DNA of 21,712 nucleotides from Acidimicrobiia bacterium (GCA_016650415.1 JAENVU010000093.1:1-21712); one strand, 5' to 3'; numbered from the stretch's first letter, positions 6,034 to 14,293 are shown. Made by a program: numbers and translations. Notes: generated by a model from the letters alone, not told the origin.

Positions 6034-6816
6034 CTACGGGAGCCGGGCCCGGGCGCCGGTGACGACGGCGAGACCGTCCCGCACCAGCGAATCGAGGGCT
6101 TCGGCGTCGAGGTCGGCGACGGGGACCGTGGGGTGGTCACGCAGGGCGCTCATGACCTCGCCGCGTCGTTGCCGGAACGAGCCGGCAAACGCGGCCTGGC
6201 GGTGACGGACTTCGTCGGCCAACGGACCGCGCGTGGCGCATCGCCGCCGGAGCGGACACGCGCGGCACGTCGGCGTGCGCGGGGTACACACCAACGCGCC
6301 GAGGTCCATCAAGGCCAGGAGCCGATCGCGCCCGTGCAGGCCACGACCCACGCGGACACTGGCCGCTTCCGCCGCTCGTTCTCCCAGAACGGTGCCGGTG
6401 ACGCGCTGCACGACCCGTCGGATGTTCACTTCGATGGCCGGGATGTCCGAGTCGTCCGCCTGGGCGCGGATCGCAGCCGCGGTGTAGCGGCCGATGCCCG
6501 GCAGTTCGGCGAGATCCTCGGGCCAGCCGTCGGTCGTGATGCGCACCGCGCTTTCCCACAATCGGCGCGCCCGCCGGGGGTACCCGAGGCGCCCCCAGGC
6601 GGTGATCACCACGCCCGCGCCCGCGCCGGCCATGGCCGGCGGCGACGGAAACCGGCCGATGAACTCGGGCCAGACCGCGAGGACGCGCGCGACCTGGGTC
6701 TGCTGCAGCATTACCTCGCTCACGAGGATCGGCCACGGGTCGCGTGTTTCCCGCCAGGGAAGTTCGTGTCGACCGTGGTCGACGTACCAACGCTCCAGCG
6801 CGGGAACCTGGGTCAC
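6034..6816 (-). CDS. mutY: A/G-specific adenine glycosylase (MutY-like), Glu at the catalytic Asp position
   Basis: A 260-residue HhH-GPD glycosylase with an iron-sulfur cluster. MutY removes adenine mispaired with 8-oxoguanine. LVSEVMLQQTQV holds the general acid Glu34; WGRLGYPRRARRL is at 74-86; the helix-hairpin-helix LPGIGRYTA at 105-113 has Tyr where Nth enzymes have the Schiff-base Lys, as MutY does. The cluster cysteines are intact: 177, 184, 187, 193 (C-x6-C-x2-C-x5-C). Oddly, the segment that normally reads Asp-Gly/Thr-Asn-Val reads Ile-Glu129-Val-Asn, putting Glu (codon 6430-6432) at the catalytic aspartate. The NUDIX-like 8-oxoG domain of long MutYs is absent; a short helical tail remains, as in other actinobacterial forms. 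GTG start; it follows pknB by 34 bases, so it is probably the last gene of that operon. Confidence 0.85.
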   Translation of the reverse strand: MTQVPALERWYVDHGRHELPWRETRDPWPILVSEVMLQQTQVARVLAVWPEFIGRFPSPPAMAGAGAGVVITAWGRLGYPRRARRLWESAVRITTDGWPEDLAELPGIGRYTAAAIRAQADDSDIPAIEVNIRRVVQRVTGTVLGERAAEAASVRVGRGLHGRDRLLALMDLGALVCTPRTPTCRACPLRRRCATRGPLADEVRHRQAAFAGSFRQRRGEVMSALRDHPTVPVADLDAEALDSLVRDGLAVVTGARARLP

Positions 6817-6850
6817 GGGATGGCTCGGACCTAGTGGCGCGCGCTCTGAG

Positions 6851-8743
6851 TCATGTCGTCGAGGTGGTGCTCGACGACGACGACGTCGTGGGAGTCGGGA
6901 TGCCGACCGTGATCGCCACGGTGGATCCCTCGTTGGCTTGGGTGCCCGAATCCGGGCTCTGCGTGATGACCTTGCCGACGTTCGCCGGGGTGGTCACGAC
7001 CTGGCTCACGTTGACCTTGAAGCCGGCCGAACTCAACGAGTTCACCGCCTGGCTCTGGCTCATCCCCACCACGTTCGGAACCGCGCTCTGTTTCGGTCCG
7101 GACGAGACGACGATCGTGACGGTGCTGTCCTTCGCGGCGGGCTCGCCGGCGCCGGGCTGAGTTCGGATCACCCGACCGGCGTCTACCGACGTGCTCGACT
7201 CGGTGGTCTTGGCGACTCGGAACCCGAGGGCGACCAGCTGCTGGGTCGCGTCGACCTGGTCCAGACCCGAGACGTCGGGGACTGCGGTGGGTTTGGGACC
7301 GGCCGAGACGAAGACCTCGACGTTGGTCCCCGGATCGACCTTGTCTCCGGCCTTCGGGTTGGTGCGGATGACGACGCCGACCTTGACGGTCTCGCTCTCC
7401 TCCGGGATCGGAGTCACGACGAATCCGAGCTTCTCGAGCCGGGCCGTGGCCGTGAGCTGGTCTTGACCGGCGACCTTCGGGACGCGAACGGTGCCGGCAC
7501 CATCGGAGACGAAGATCGTCACCGTGGTTCCGGTTTCACGGAACTCGCCCTCACTCGGGTCCTGGTCGAACACCGTGCCGATCGGTTTCTGGTTCGGTTC
7601 GCGACGAACGGTGACCTTGAACCCCTGGGCCTCCAGGGTGCGACGGGCCTTGGCCTCGGTCAGGGAGACGACGTTCTTCACCGCGACGGTCTTGCCCGAG
7701 TTGCCGTTGTCGCGGAACACCTGGACGAGCAGGAATCCGACGACGGCGATCAACGCGACGAGGAAGGCGATGACCATGATGACCGGGCCACGCGGCTTGT
7801 TCGATCCGCCGGTGCCCGCGCCGGTGGCGACCACGGCCGGGTTCACCGACGTCTTGGCGACCGCCGCAGTCTCGTCGCCGACCACGGCGACCATGGCCGT
7901 CGCGGGACCCCCGACGATGGCGGCGCCGCGGCGGAAGCGGAGCAGGTCGGCGCGCAGTTCGTCGCTGGTCTGGTATCGCTCGTTCGGGTCCTTGGCCAGA
8001 CACGTCAGGATGATCTGCTCGAGCGCCGGCGGCAGATCCGGTTGCCGTTGCGAGGGCGCGCGTACCGGTTCGCGGACGTGGAGGTAGGCCACCGACACCG
8101 CGTTGTCGCCCGTGAACGGGACGACGCCCGTGACCATCTCGTAGAGCACCACGCCGAGGGAGTAGAGGTCCGATCGGGCATCGACGGGAAGACCTTGCGC
8201 CTGTTCGGGGGAGAAGTAGGTGGCAGTACCCATCACGGCACCGGTACGGGTCAGCCCCTCGCCGGTACCGTTGGCGCGGGCGATCCCGAAGTCGGCGACC
8301 TTCACCTGACCGGATTCGGTGATGATCACATTCCCGGGCTTGATGTCACGGTGCACGACGCCGGCGCGGTGCGCCGCCGTGAGGGCCTTGGCGATGTCGG
8401 CACCGATCTGGGCGGCCTGGTCGGAAGTCACGACACCGTGATCGATGACCTCGCGCAGCGTGCGGCCCTCGATGTACTCCATCACGATGAACGAGGTCTC
8501 TTGCTCCTGACCCCAGTCGTAGACCGACACGATCGTCGGTTCGTTGAGGCTGGCCGCGGCCTGGGCCTCGAGCCGGAACCGCTCGACGAACGCGGGATCG
8601 CGAGAGAGTTCGGCCGAGAGCACCTTCAGCGCGACCGGGCGATCGAGCTTGGTGTCGCGGGCGAGGTAGACGTTCGCCATGCCGCCGCGCGCAATTTCGC
8701 GAACGATCTCGTATCGGTCTGCGTAGGTCGTTGGATCAGCCAT
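6851..8743 (-). CDS. pknB: PASTA-domain Ser/Thr protein kinase PknB
   Basis: A 630-residue transmembrane kinase controlling growth and cell-wall synthesis. The cytoplasmic kinase domain (about 10-270) has a glycine-rich loop near 18-23, Lys40 in VALK, HRDIKPGN with catalytic Asp133, DFG at 151-153 and an activation loop with Thr165 and Thr167 matching the autophosphorylation pair of mycobacterial PknB. A juxtamembrane linker leads to one helix (about 321-343). Outside are four PASTA repeats (about 352-413, 418-481, 486-548, 553-614), which bind muropeptides or lipid II in this family, and a 16-residue Ser/Thr tail. ATG start at 8743; 60 bases separate it from pbpA. There is no second kinase (pknA) beside it, unlike Mycobacterium, so this kinase may do both jobs. 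Confidence 0.96.
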   Translation of the reverse strand: MADPTTYADRYEIVREIARGGMANVYLARDTKLDRPVALKVLSAELSRDPAFVERFRLEAQAAASLNEPTIVSVYDWGQEQETSFIVMEYIEGRTLREVIDHGVVTSDQAAQIGADIAKALTAAHRAGVVHRDIKPGNVIITESGQVKVADFGIARANGTGEGLTRTGAVMGTATYFSPEQAQGLPVDARSDLYSLGVVLYEMVTGVVPFTGDNAVSVAYLHVREPVRAPSQRQPDLPPALEQIILTCLAKDPNERYQTSDELRADLLRFRRGAAIVGGPATAMVAVVGDETAAVAKTSVNPAVVATGAGTGGSNKPRGPVIMVIAFLVALIAVVGFLLVQVFRDNGNSGKTVAVKNVVSLTEAKARRTLEAQGFKVTVRREPNQKPIGTVFDQDPSEGEFRETGTTVTIFVSDGAGTVRVPKVAGQDQLTATARLEKLGFVVTPIPEESETVKVGVVIRTNPKAGDKVDPGTNVEVFVSAGPKPTAVPDVSGLDQVDATQQLVALGFRVAKTTESSTSVDAGRVIRTQPGAGEPAAKDSTVTIVVSSGPKQSAVPNVVGMSQSQAVNSLSSAGFKVNVSQVVTTPANVGKVITQSPDSGTQANEGSTVAITVGIPTPTTSSSSSTTSTT

Positions 8744-8803
8744 TCGGTGTCGTCACGCTAGTTGGGGCCTTGTCGATATAGGGGTAGGGGAACCGCGTTC
8801 GGC

Positions 8804-10264
8804 TCACGCGCCGAGGAGGAACTGGAGGACCTGCTTGGCGATCGGAGCGGCGAGGTGTCCGCCGGTCGCGTCGCCCCCCTGACTCCCGCCGTTCTCGACC
8901 AGGACGGCGATCGCGTACCGGGGCGCCTCGGCCGGAGCAAATGCCACGAACCACGCATGGGGCGCCGCGCCCTCCACCGTCTGGGCAGTTCCGGTCTTCC
9001 CGGCAACCGAGATTCCGGGAATGCGCGCCGCGGTGCCGGTGCCCCGGTCGACGACCTTGGTCATGAGGTCGGTCAGCTGCGCGGCGGTTTCGGGAGTGGT
9101 CGCTCGCTGCCATTCCGTGGGCTTGATCCTCGTGAGCAGCTTGCCCTCGTCGTCGAGGATCTCCTTCCCCGCGTGCGGACGCATGATCACGCCGCCATTG
9201 GCGATCCCGCCGGCCACGAGCGCCATTTGCAGCGGCGTCGTGAACACGTCGCCCTGGCCGATCCCCGCCAGCGCGAACCGCGGCTTGTTCTGGTCGAAGC
9301 TGTCGGCGGTCGGCCCGGCGCTCGCGACCGCGCCCGGCGCGATGTCGAGCGGCGGCCGTTCGTAGATCCCGAACTTCTGCATCGCCGGTGGGAACAGGTT
9401 TCCGAGGTCGAGGCCGAGCTGGGCGAACGCGGTGTTGCAGGAGTTGGTGAACACGGTTTCGAGATCGCCGCCGCACGTGCGGCCCCCGAAGTTGCCGATC
9501 GGTCGGTCCGACAGCGGGATGGGCAGGGAGCTGCGTGAGGGAAACACGCGGTTGACGGTGTCGGGGAACGCGTCGAGCGCGGCGGTCGTGGTCACAACCT
9601 TGAAGGTCGAACCGGGCGGATAGATCTCCCGGTACGCGCGGGCGAGCGACGGCTTGGCCGGATCGTTGTTGAGGAAGTCGAAGGCGGCCTGGACCTTCGC
9701 GGCGGTGTGGCCGGCGAGCGGTTGCGGGTCGAACGACGGGTTCGAGTACATGACGATGATCTCGCCGGTCGTGGGATCGAGGACGACGACCGAGCCCTTC
9801 TGATCGGCCAGTGCGTTCTTCGCCACCAGCTGGGCGTCGACGCGCAGGCTGGTGGTGAGATTGCCGACCGTCGTGGTCCCGCGGAAGAAGTCGATCGTGC
9901 GATCGCGCAGGCTGTGACCGGTTTGGTCGCGGCCCGAGAGCACCGCGGAGTAGGTGGATTCCAGCCCGGTCGATCCGACGACGATCGATTGGTAACCGAC
10001 GACCGCCGACGTCAGCGCACCCAGTGGGTAGTCGCGCTGGAGGTGGTACTCGTCGCCGCTCGGCTTCGAGATCGCGAGGATCTGGTTGTCGGCGCTGACG
10101 ATCGTGCCGCGCGGTGAACGGAGATCCTTGAGCCGATCGCGGCCGTTGCCCTCGTGATGGGAGAGCGTCTTCGCGTCGACCACCTGGAGGTAGGTCAACT
10201 GGCCGACCAGCAACAACAGGAGCGCGGTCACCGCGAGGCCGACGCGCCGGATACCGACGTTCAT
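8804..10264 (-). CDS. pbpA: Class B penicillin-binding protein PbpA (transpeptidase)
   Basis: A 486-residue membrane-anchored peptidoglycan transpeptidase that cross-links stem peptides, partner of the RodA polymerase. One N-terminal helix (about 8-27), a short dimerisation region with the SPRGTI motif at 50-55, and the penicillin-binding domain with Ser219-x-x-Lys222 (PPGSTFK), Ser275-Cys-Asn277 and Lys423-Thr-Gly425 (GKTGTAQT), so all three active-site motifs are intact. There are no C-terminal PASTA repeats. The ATG at 10264 overlaps the rodA stop as ATGA, which fixes the start; the same frame is open further upstream only as a shadow of rodA. It is translated coupled to rodA, matching their joint function. 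Confidence 0.96.
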   Translation of the reverse strand: MNVGIRRVGLAVTALLLLLVGQLTYLQVVDAKTLSHHEGNGRDRLKDLRSPRGTIVSADNQILAISKPSGDEYHLQRDYPLGALTSAVVGYQSIVVGSTGLESTYSAVLSGRDQTGHSLRDRTIDFFRGTTTVGNLTTSLRVDAQLVAKNALADQKGSVVVLDPTTGEIIVMYSNPSFDPQPLAGHTAAKVQAAFDFLNNDPAKPSLARAYREIYPPGSTFKVVTTTAALDAFPDTVNRVFPSRSSLPIPLSDRPIGNFGGRTCGGDLETVFTNSCNTAFAQLGLDLGNLFPPAMQKFGIYERPPLDIAPGAVASAGPTADSFDQNKPRFALAGIGQGDVFTTPLQMALVAGGIANGGVIMRPHAGKEILDDEGKLLTRIKPTEWQRATTPETAAQLTDLMTKVVDRGTGTAARIPGISVAGKTGTAQTVEGAAPHAWFVAFAPAEAPRYAIAVLVENGGSQGGDATGGHLAAPIAKQVLQFLLGA

Positions 10265-11631
10265 GCGTGGGCCGATTCGATTTCGGCCAGTCGGGCCAGA
10301 CCCTCGGCTTCCGCCTCGGCATCGACGGCACTCTCGTGGGAGATGCGCAGCAGCAACGCCAAGATGATGAAGTTCGCGATCAGTGACGACCCGCCGTACG
10401 ACACGAACGGCAGCGTCACTCCGGTGAGCGGGATGACGCGCGTCACGCCGCCGACAATGACGAAGGCCTGGATGCCGAGGATCGTCGCGAGTCCGGCGGC
10501 GAAGAGTTGTGAGAACGGGCGGGTGGCCTGAATCGCGATTCGATACGCGCTCCCCACGAGGAGCAGGAAGCACCCGAGGACCGCGACGGTGCCGAGCAGG
10601 CCCAGCTCCTCACCGATGGCGGCGAAGATGAAGTCGGTCGAGTGCACGGGAATGATGTCGGGGTTGCCGAGACCGATACCTCGCCCGGCGAATCCGCCAC
10701 TGCCGAACGCGAACAGACTCTGCGTGAGTTGGTAGCCATCGCCGCGGGCGTCGGCCCATGGGTTGATCCAGACGCTCACCCGCTGCTGGACGTGACCGAA
10801 GGCCTGATACGCGATCGCGACCGCGCCGACGAAGAGCGCACCGCCCGCCAGGAGATACGCGCTCCGCAGCGTCGCGATGTAGAGCATCGCGACGAACACT
10901 GCGAAGAACAACAGCGAGGATCCGAGGTCCTTCTGTTGGACCATGATCAGGATCGAGACGCCCCAGGGGAGCAGGAGCGGACCCAGGTGCTTCGGATCGG
11001 GGAGGTAGAGCCGCCCGAGGCGGCGGCTCCCCGAACTCAGCAGCTCCCGCTTCTCGACGAGGTACGCGGCGAAGAAGATGACGAGGAGCACCTTGGCGAG
11101 TTCGCCGGGTTGGAACGTCAGACCTCCGAGGCGGATCCACAGCCGGGCGCCGTTGATCTCGGCACCGAGGCCGGGGATCAACGGCAGCATCAAGGCGCCG
11201 ACCCCCAACAGCAGGAACGTGTATCGGTATCGAGCGAGGGTGCGGACGTTCCGCACGACGAACAGCGTGAGCACGAACATCGCGATGCCGACCGCGATCC
11301 ACACCGACTGCGCGGGTCCGACCGCCGGCTCGGCCTTGGTCGCGTCGAGGTCGAGCCGCGAGATCGTGATGAACCCGATCCCGAGCAGCATCGCTGCGAT
11401 CGGGAGCAGCGTCGCGTCGGCCTTGGGCGCGAAGCGGCGCACCGCGACGTGCGCGCTGGCGAAGAGGCCGATGATCGCGGCGAGAAATCCCCAGAAGCGG
11501 GGCGGGACCGAGGGCGCGTCCGAGAGCGCGAGCAGCACGTAGCCGCCCGCGGCGACGAGGACAGCAAGTGCGCCGAGACTGAGCTCCCGTGTCCGCCGGA
11601 ATCGCGCGAGCGGAGACATCGCGGGGGTCAC
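10261..11631 (-). CDS. rodA: SEDS peptidoglycan glycosyltransferase RodA/FtsW
   Basis: About 456 residues with roughly ten to twelve membrane helices. SEDS proteins polymerise lipid II into glycan strands and work with a class B PBP, here pbpA. Family motifs: GARLWIRLGGLTFQPGE at 161-177, QQKDLGSS at 232-239, GDGYQLTQSLFAFGSGG near 297-313, the STDFIFA loop with the essential-type Asp333, and the late GVTLPFVSYGGSSL block at 404-417. Two starts are close: the GTG at 11631 overlaps the phosphatase stop as GTGA, and an ATG lies at 11619; neither has a ribosome site. I chose the GTG because overlap coupling is the rule in this operon. The C-terminal tail is acidic and cytoplasmic. Confidence 0.95.
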   Translation of the reverse strand: MTPAMSPLARFRRTRELSLGALAVLVAAGGYVLLALSDAPSVPPRFWGFLAAIIGLFASAHVAVRRFAPKADATLLPIAAMLLGIGFITISRLDLDATKAEPAVGPAQSVWIAVGIAMFVLTLFVVRNVRTLARYRYTFLLLGVGALMLPLIPGLGAEINGARLWIRLGGLTFQPGELAKVLLVIFFAAYLVEKRELLSSGSRRLGRLYLPDPKHLGPLLLPWGVSILIMVQQKDLGSSLLFFAVFVAMLYIATLRSAYLLAGGALFVGAVAIAYQAFGHVQQRVSVWINPWADARGDGYQLTQSLFAFGSGGFAGRGIGLGNPDIIPVHSTDFIFAAIGEELGLLGTVAVLGCFLLLVGSAYRIAIQATRPFSQLFAAGLATILGIQAFVIVGGVTRVIPLTGVTLPFVSYGGSSLIANFIILALLLRISHESAVDAEAEAEGLARLAEIESAHA

Positions 11632-12980
11632 GACACCGGGCTGGTCGCCGGCGCCGTGGTCGCTGTGGAGCCGGCGACCGGGGCGGTCGTCGTGGTCGTG
11701 GTCGGGGTGGTCTTCGCGTTCGTCCGGGCGCGGCGGACGAAGTTCACCGCCCCTTCCCTCGTCGAGAACTCCTTCTTGTTCTTCACGCCCAGTTCGAAGA
11801 GCGGGGTGAGCTCGTCGCGGGTCAGCGACGTGCGCTGGATCACCTCGGGATCCCAGAACAGCAGCCCGCCGGGGCGGCCTCGTTCGATGACCACGACACC
11901 CCGGTCGAACGCGACGAAGTACGAGTTCTTCGCGTACCACCCGATGGTGCCGATGCCGATGCCGACGATCAGCAGAATCGGGACTGCGAACAGGAGGAAC
12001 CGCCAGACCCCGCGGCCGACGCCGCGGCCGCGGCGGCGCTTCGGGTCTCGGTACTTGGCGGTGTCGCGGGGAAGGTCGGGCGCAGCCTCGGACGCGCTCG
12101 GCTCGTTGGCCGCCGCGGCATCCATGCTGGTTGTCGTCGTGGTCATCGTCACCGGTGCCGGGTCGACGACCTGAGGCGACTCGCCGTCGTCGGTGCTCGT
12201 CGGGTGCACGACGGTCGTCGCGGTGGTCGTCGCGGCGGTGATCGATGCCGCCACCGAGCTCGGGAGCGGATCGACGCCGTCGGACTGCGCGTCGAGCACG
12301 ACGACCGTGATGTTGTCGTCGCCGCCCGCCGCGTTGGCGGCGTCGACCAACGCGTTGGCCGCGGCGGTCGGATCGGCTTCCTGCTCGAGGAGTTCGGCGA
12401 TGCCGCTCGAGCGCACCATCGAGGTGAGGCCGTCCGAACAGAGCATCACGCGGTCGGCGTCTTGGAGGGGCAGGGAGTAGACGTCGACTTCGACCGTCGA
12501 GTCGATGCCGAGCGCGCGGGTGATGATCGAGCGTTGGGGATGGACTGCGGCTTGCTCCTCGGTCAGCTTGCCGTCGCGTATGAGCTCTTCGACCAGGCTG
12601 TGGTCGACGGTGATGCGCGAGAGCGTGCCGTCGCGCCAGAGGTACGCGCGGGAGTCGCCCACATGGGCGAGGGTGAGCACGGTGCCGTCGAACCACGCGG
12701 CGGTCAGGGTGGTGCCCATTCCGGCGAGGCTCGTGTCGCCCGACGCCTTGTCCCAGACCGCGGTGTTGGCCCGGCCGACGGCATCGGCGACGGGGACGCC
12801 TTCGTCGACCGCAACCTGGAGTCCCTCGAGCGCGGTCGCGCTCGCGACCTCACCGGCCCGGTGGCCTCCCATCCCGTCGGCAATCGCGAACAGACGGAGG
12901 CGTCGATCGACGAGGTAGGAGTCCTCGTTTCCGTCGCGGACCTGCCCTTTGTCGGTGGATGCTCCCGAGACGATTCTCAT
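11628..12980 (-). CDS. pstP: PP2C-family Ser/Thr protein phosphatase PstP with extracytoplasmic tail
   Basis: A 450-residue membrane phosphatase that removes phosphate from PknB and its substrates. The catalytic PP2C domain (about 1-232) has RDGNED at 15-20, DGMGGH (Asp35) at 35-40, GMGTTL near 87, GDSRAYL at 108-114, CSDG (Asp183) and GGDDN (Asp221/222), giving the usual metal ligands. A Thr/Ala/Pro-rich linker and a strongly basic patch (KRRRGRG) precede one membrane helix (about 327-348). The external part (about 350-425) has a folded-looking region with YFVAFDRGVVVIERG, as in mycobacterial PstP, then a Thr/Pro-rich tail. The ATG at 12980 overlaps the fhaB stop (ATGA), and the gene end overlaps rodA. 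Confidence 0.94.
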   Translation of the reverse strand: MRIVSGASTDKGQVRDGNEDSYLVDRRLRLFAIADGMGGHRAGEVASATALEGLQVAVDEGVPVADAVGRANTAVWDKASGDTSLAGMGTTLTAAWFDGTVLTLAHVGDSRAYLWRDGTLSRITVDHSLVEELIRDGKLTEEQAAVHPQRSIITRALGIDSTVEVDVYSLPLQDADRVMLCSDGLTSMVRSSGIAELLEQEADPTAAANALVDAANAAGGDDNITVVVLDAQSDGVDPLPSSVAASITAATTTATTVVHPTSTDDGESPQVVDPAPVTMTTTTTSMDAAAANEPSASEAAPDLPRDTAKYRDPKRRRGRGVGRGVWRFLLFAVPILLIVGIGIGTIGWYAKNSYFVAFDRGVVVIERGRPGGLLFWDPEVIQRTSLTRDELTPLFELGVKNKKEFSTREGAVNFVRRARTNAKTTPTTTTTTAPVAGSTATTAPATSPVS

Positions 12981-13444
12981 CGCACCAACTCCATGACCGT
13001 TTCACCGAACTGCACCCGATCGCCCCGACGCAAGCGGGTGGGTTCGAGCAGCGGGTCACCGTTGAGGGTCGTGCCGTTGGTCGAACCCAGGTCCTCGACG
13101 TAGGGGTCGTTGCCGCGGGCAAAGAGGCGCGCGTGGACCTGACTTACGAAGGTGTCGTCGGCGAGCACGACTGCACAACCCGGCGCGCGACCGACGGTGA
13201 GTTCTTCGCCGAGGCTGAAGGTCTCACCGGCGCGGGCCGGTGGTGCGACGATCACCATTTCCCAGCGCCGGCCGCGGCGACTGTCGGGTGCGGGGGCGGG
13301 CGCGTCGGCAGCCATGGCGGCGACCGGCACCAGGGTCTTGGACGGCCGAAGCTCGGCGGCAACGGTGCGAACGATGCGCCAGAGGAACAGGTAGACGAGC
13401 GCGAGGAAGCAGAACTTCAGGACGGTGAGGACACCTTCGGGCAC
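12977..13444 (-). CDS. fhaB: FHA-domain membrane protein FhaB (FipA)
   Basis: A 155-residue protein with an N-terminal membrane helix (about 5-28), a linker rich in Ala and Pro, and a C-terminal forkhead-associated domain (about 75-152). The phosphothreonine-binding residues are present: Gly85-Arg86, Ser101-x-x-His104 and LGSTNGTTLNG at 119-129. In mycobacteria this protein is phosphorylated by PknA/PknB and links the kinases to cell-division and cell-wall proteins. The start is a GTG at 13444, preceded by a good ribosome site, GGGAG at 13451-13455 on the minus strand, six bases away. It is 15 bases from the fhaA stop, and its TGA overlaps the phosphatase ATG. Confidence 0.92.
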   Translation of the reverse strand: MPEGVLTVLKFCFLALVYLFLWRIVRTVAAELRPSKTLVPVAAMAADAPAPAPDSRRGRRWEMVIVAPPARAGETFSLGEELTVGRAPGCAVVLADDTFVSQVHARLFARGNDPYVEDLGSTNGTTLNGDPLLEPTRLRRGDRVQFGETVMELVR

Positions 13445-13459
13445 GCGTGACTCCCGCTG

Positions 13460-14113
13460 CTACGACGCTTCGAATCGGATCGCCACTGCGGCCACGCCGA
13501 TCAGGTCGCCGTCGACCAACATCTGGTCCTTGATCTTGGCGCCGTTGACGGTCGTGCCATTGAGGGAACCGAGGTCGACGAGCCGATAGCCGTCGGGCTC
13601 GGGTCGGATCTCGCAGTGCCGCCGGGACGCGAGTGCATCGTCGATCTTGAGGTCGCACTCGGGGAGCCGGCCCATCGAAAAGATGGCGTCGCTCAAGGGC
13701 AGGCGTTGCCCGTCGGTCAGAACGAGCGCACCGAGGCGGCCGCCGTCGCCCTCCTTGCGGATGGCCTCGATCTCGAGATCTCCCTTCCGCAGCGCCGGGT
13801 CCTCGACGAGGCGGACCTTGACGGGGCCGATGAAGTGGTAGTTCTCGTTGCGGGCGTGGTCGCGGGCCTCGGTTTCGAGCTCGGTTTCGAGGACATCGGC
13901 GTAGTCGTCGAACCGGAGGGCGTCTTCGGTGCAGAGGACGACCGTGAAATCGTTGGGAACCACGGTCCCGCGCACTCCGAGGGTGCGGTTCGCGTCCATC
14001 TCGCGCAGGAGCCGGCGGGCGACCTCGACCGGCTGGAGCCCACTGCGAAAGGCTTTGCCGAAGGCGCCCTCCACCATGCGCTCGATGCGCCGCTCGAAAC
14101 CCTGGACTCCCAT
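13460..14113 (-). CDS. fhaA: FHA-domain protein FhaA, short form (DUF3662 plus FHA)
   Basis: A 217-residue cytoplasmic adaptor. The N-terminal DUF3662 domain (about 1-120) starts with GFERRIERMVEGAF and contains the LQPVEVARRLLREMD block. The FHA domain (about 128-214) has Gly148-Arg149, Ser163-x-x-His166 and LGSLNGTTVNG at 181-191, so it should bind phosphothreonine. In Mycobacterium FhaA binds the phosphorylated pseudokinase domain of MviN/MurJ and controls peptidoglycan synthesis; there the two domains are separated by a long disordered linker, here only about ten residues. I chose the ATG at 14113 over the in-frame upstream extension because TACACT ends exactly 7 bases before it. It is the first gene of the minus-strand operon that probably ends with mutY. 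Confidence 0.93.
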   Translation of the reverse strand: MGVQGFERRIERMVEGAFGKAFRSGLQPVEVARRLLREMDANRTLGVRGTVVPNDFTVVLCTEDALRFDDYADVLETELETEARDHARNENYHFIGPVKVRLVEDPALRKGDLEIEAIRKEGDGGRLGALVLTDGQRLPLSDAIFSMGRLPECDLKIDDALASRRHCEIRPEPDGYRLVDLGSLNGTTVNGAKIKDQMLVDGDLIGVAAVAIRFEAS

Positions 14114-14120
14114 GCGGTCG

Positions 14121-14126
14121 AGTGTA
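14121..14126 (-). promoter_or_regulatory. Candidate -10 element, leaderless fhaA and start of the cell-wall operon
   Basis: On the minus strand TACACT is followed by 7 bases and the fhaA ATG at 14113. It would be the main promoter for fhaA-fhaB-pstP-rodA-pbpA-pknB-mutY. No -35 match. Confidence 0.5.
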
Positions 14127-14190
14127 CGGCCCCGGCCTCGCGAAACCGCGGCGTTCGCCAACGTTGGGAGAGACCGAACACCGGTGTTGC

Positions 14191-14196
14191 TAACCT
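14191..14196 (+). promoter_or_regulatory. Candidate -10 element for tRNA-Leu
   Basis: TAACCT lies 13 bases before the mature tRNA 5' end, allowing a short leader trimmed by RNase P. The best -35 candidate, TTGGGA at 14164-14169, is 21 bases away, which is longer than usual. Confidence 0.35.
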
Positions 14197-14209
14197 GCGC
14201 CCTCCACTC

Positions 14210-14293
14210 GGGCGAGTGGCGGAATTGGCAGACGCGCAGGCTTCAGGTGCCTGTGTCCGAAAGGATGTGGGGGTTCAAGTCCCCCCTCGCCCA
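14210..14293 (+). tRNA. tRNA-Leu, anticodon CAG
   Basis: A class II tRNA of 84 bases. The acceptor arms GGGCGAG (14210-14216) and CTCGCCC (14286-14292) pair fully, with discriminator A at 14293. The D arm has the usual leucine tRNA sequence GGCGGAATTGGCAGACGC. The anticodon stem CAGGC/GCCTG encloses the loop TTCAGGT with anticodon CAG at 14244-14246, which reads CUG. The long variable arm has a GTCC-GAAA-GGAT hairpin, and the T arm is GGGGG-TTCAAGT-CCCCC. The CCA end is not encoded (ACCC follows). Confidence 0.97.

Noticed and set aside
6890..7690. Possible DNA repeat array inside pknB
   Set aside because: The repetition is at protein level (four diverged PASTA domains), not a direct nucleotide repeat or CRISPR; spacing is about 200 bases with low identity.
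6494..8761. A 755-codon plus-strand open frame opposite mutY and pknB
   Set aside because: Composition is Arg/Gly/Asp/His-rich, as expected from the antisense frame of a GC-rich gene; pknB on the other strand has all kinase and PASTA motifs.
11589..13103. A 504-codon plus-strand open frame opposite the phosphatase and fhaB
   Set aside because: Antisense shadow rich in Arg/Gly; PP2C motifs lie on the minus strand.
14164..14293. tRNA as a possible integration site
   Set aside because: No integrase gene and no direct repeat of the tRNA 3' end is seen in the window.
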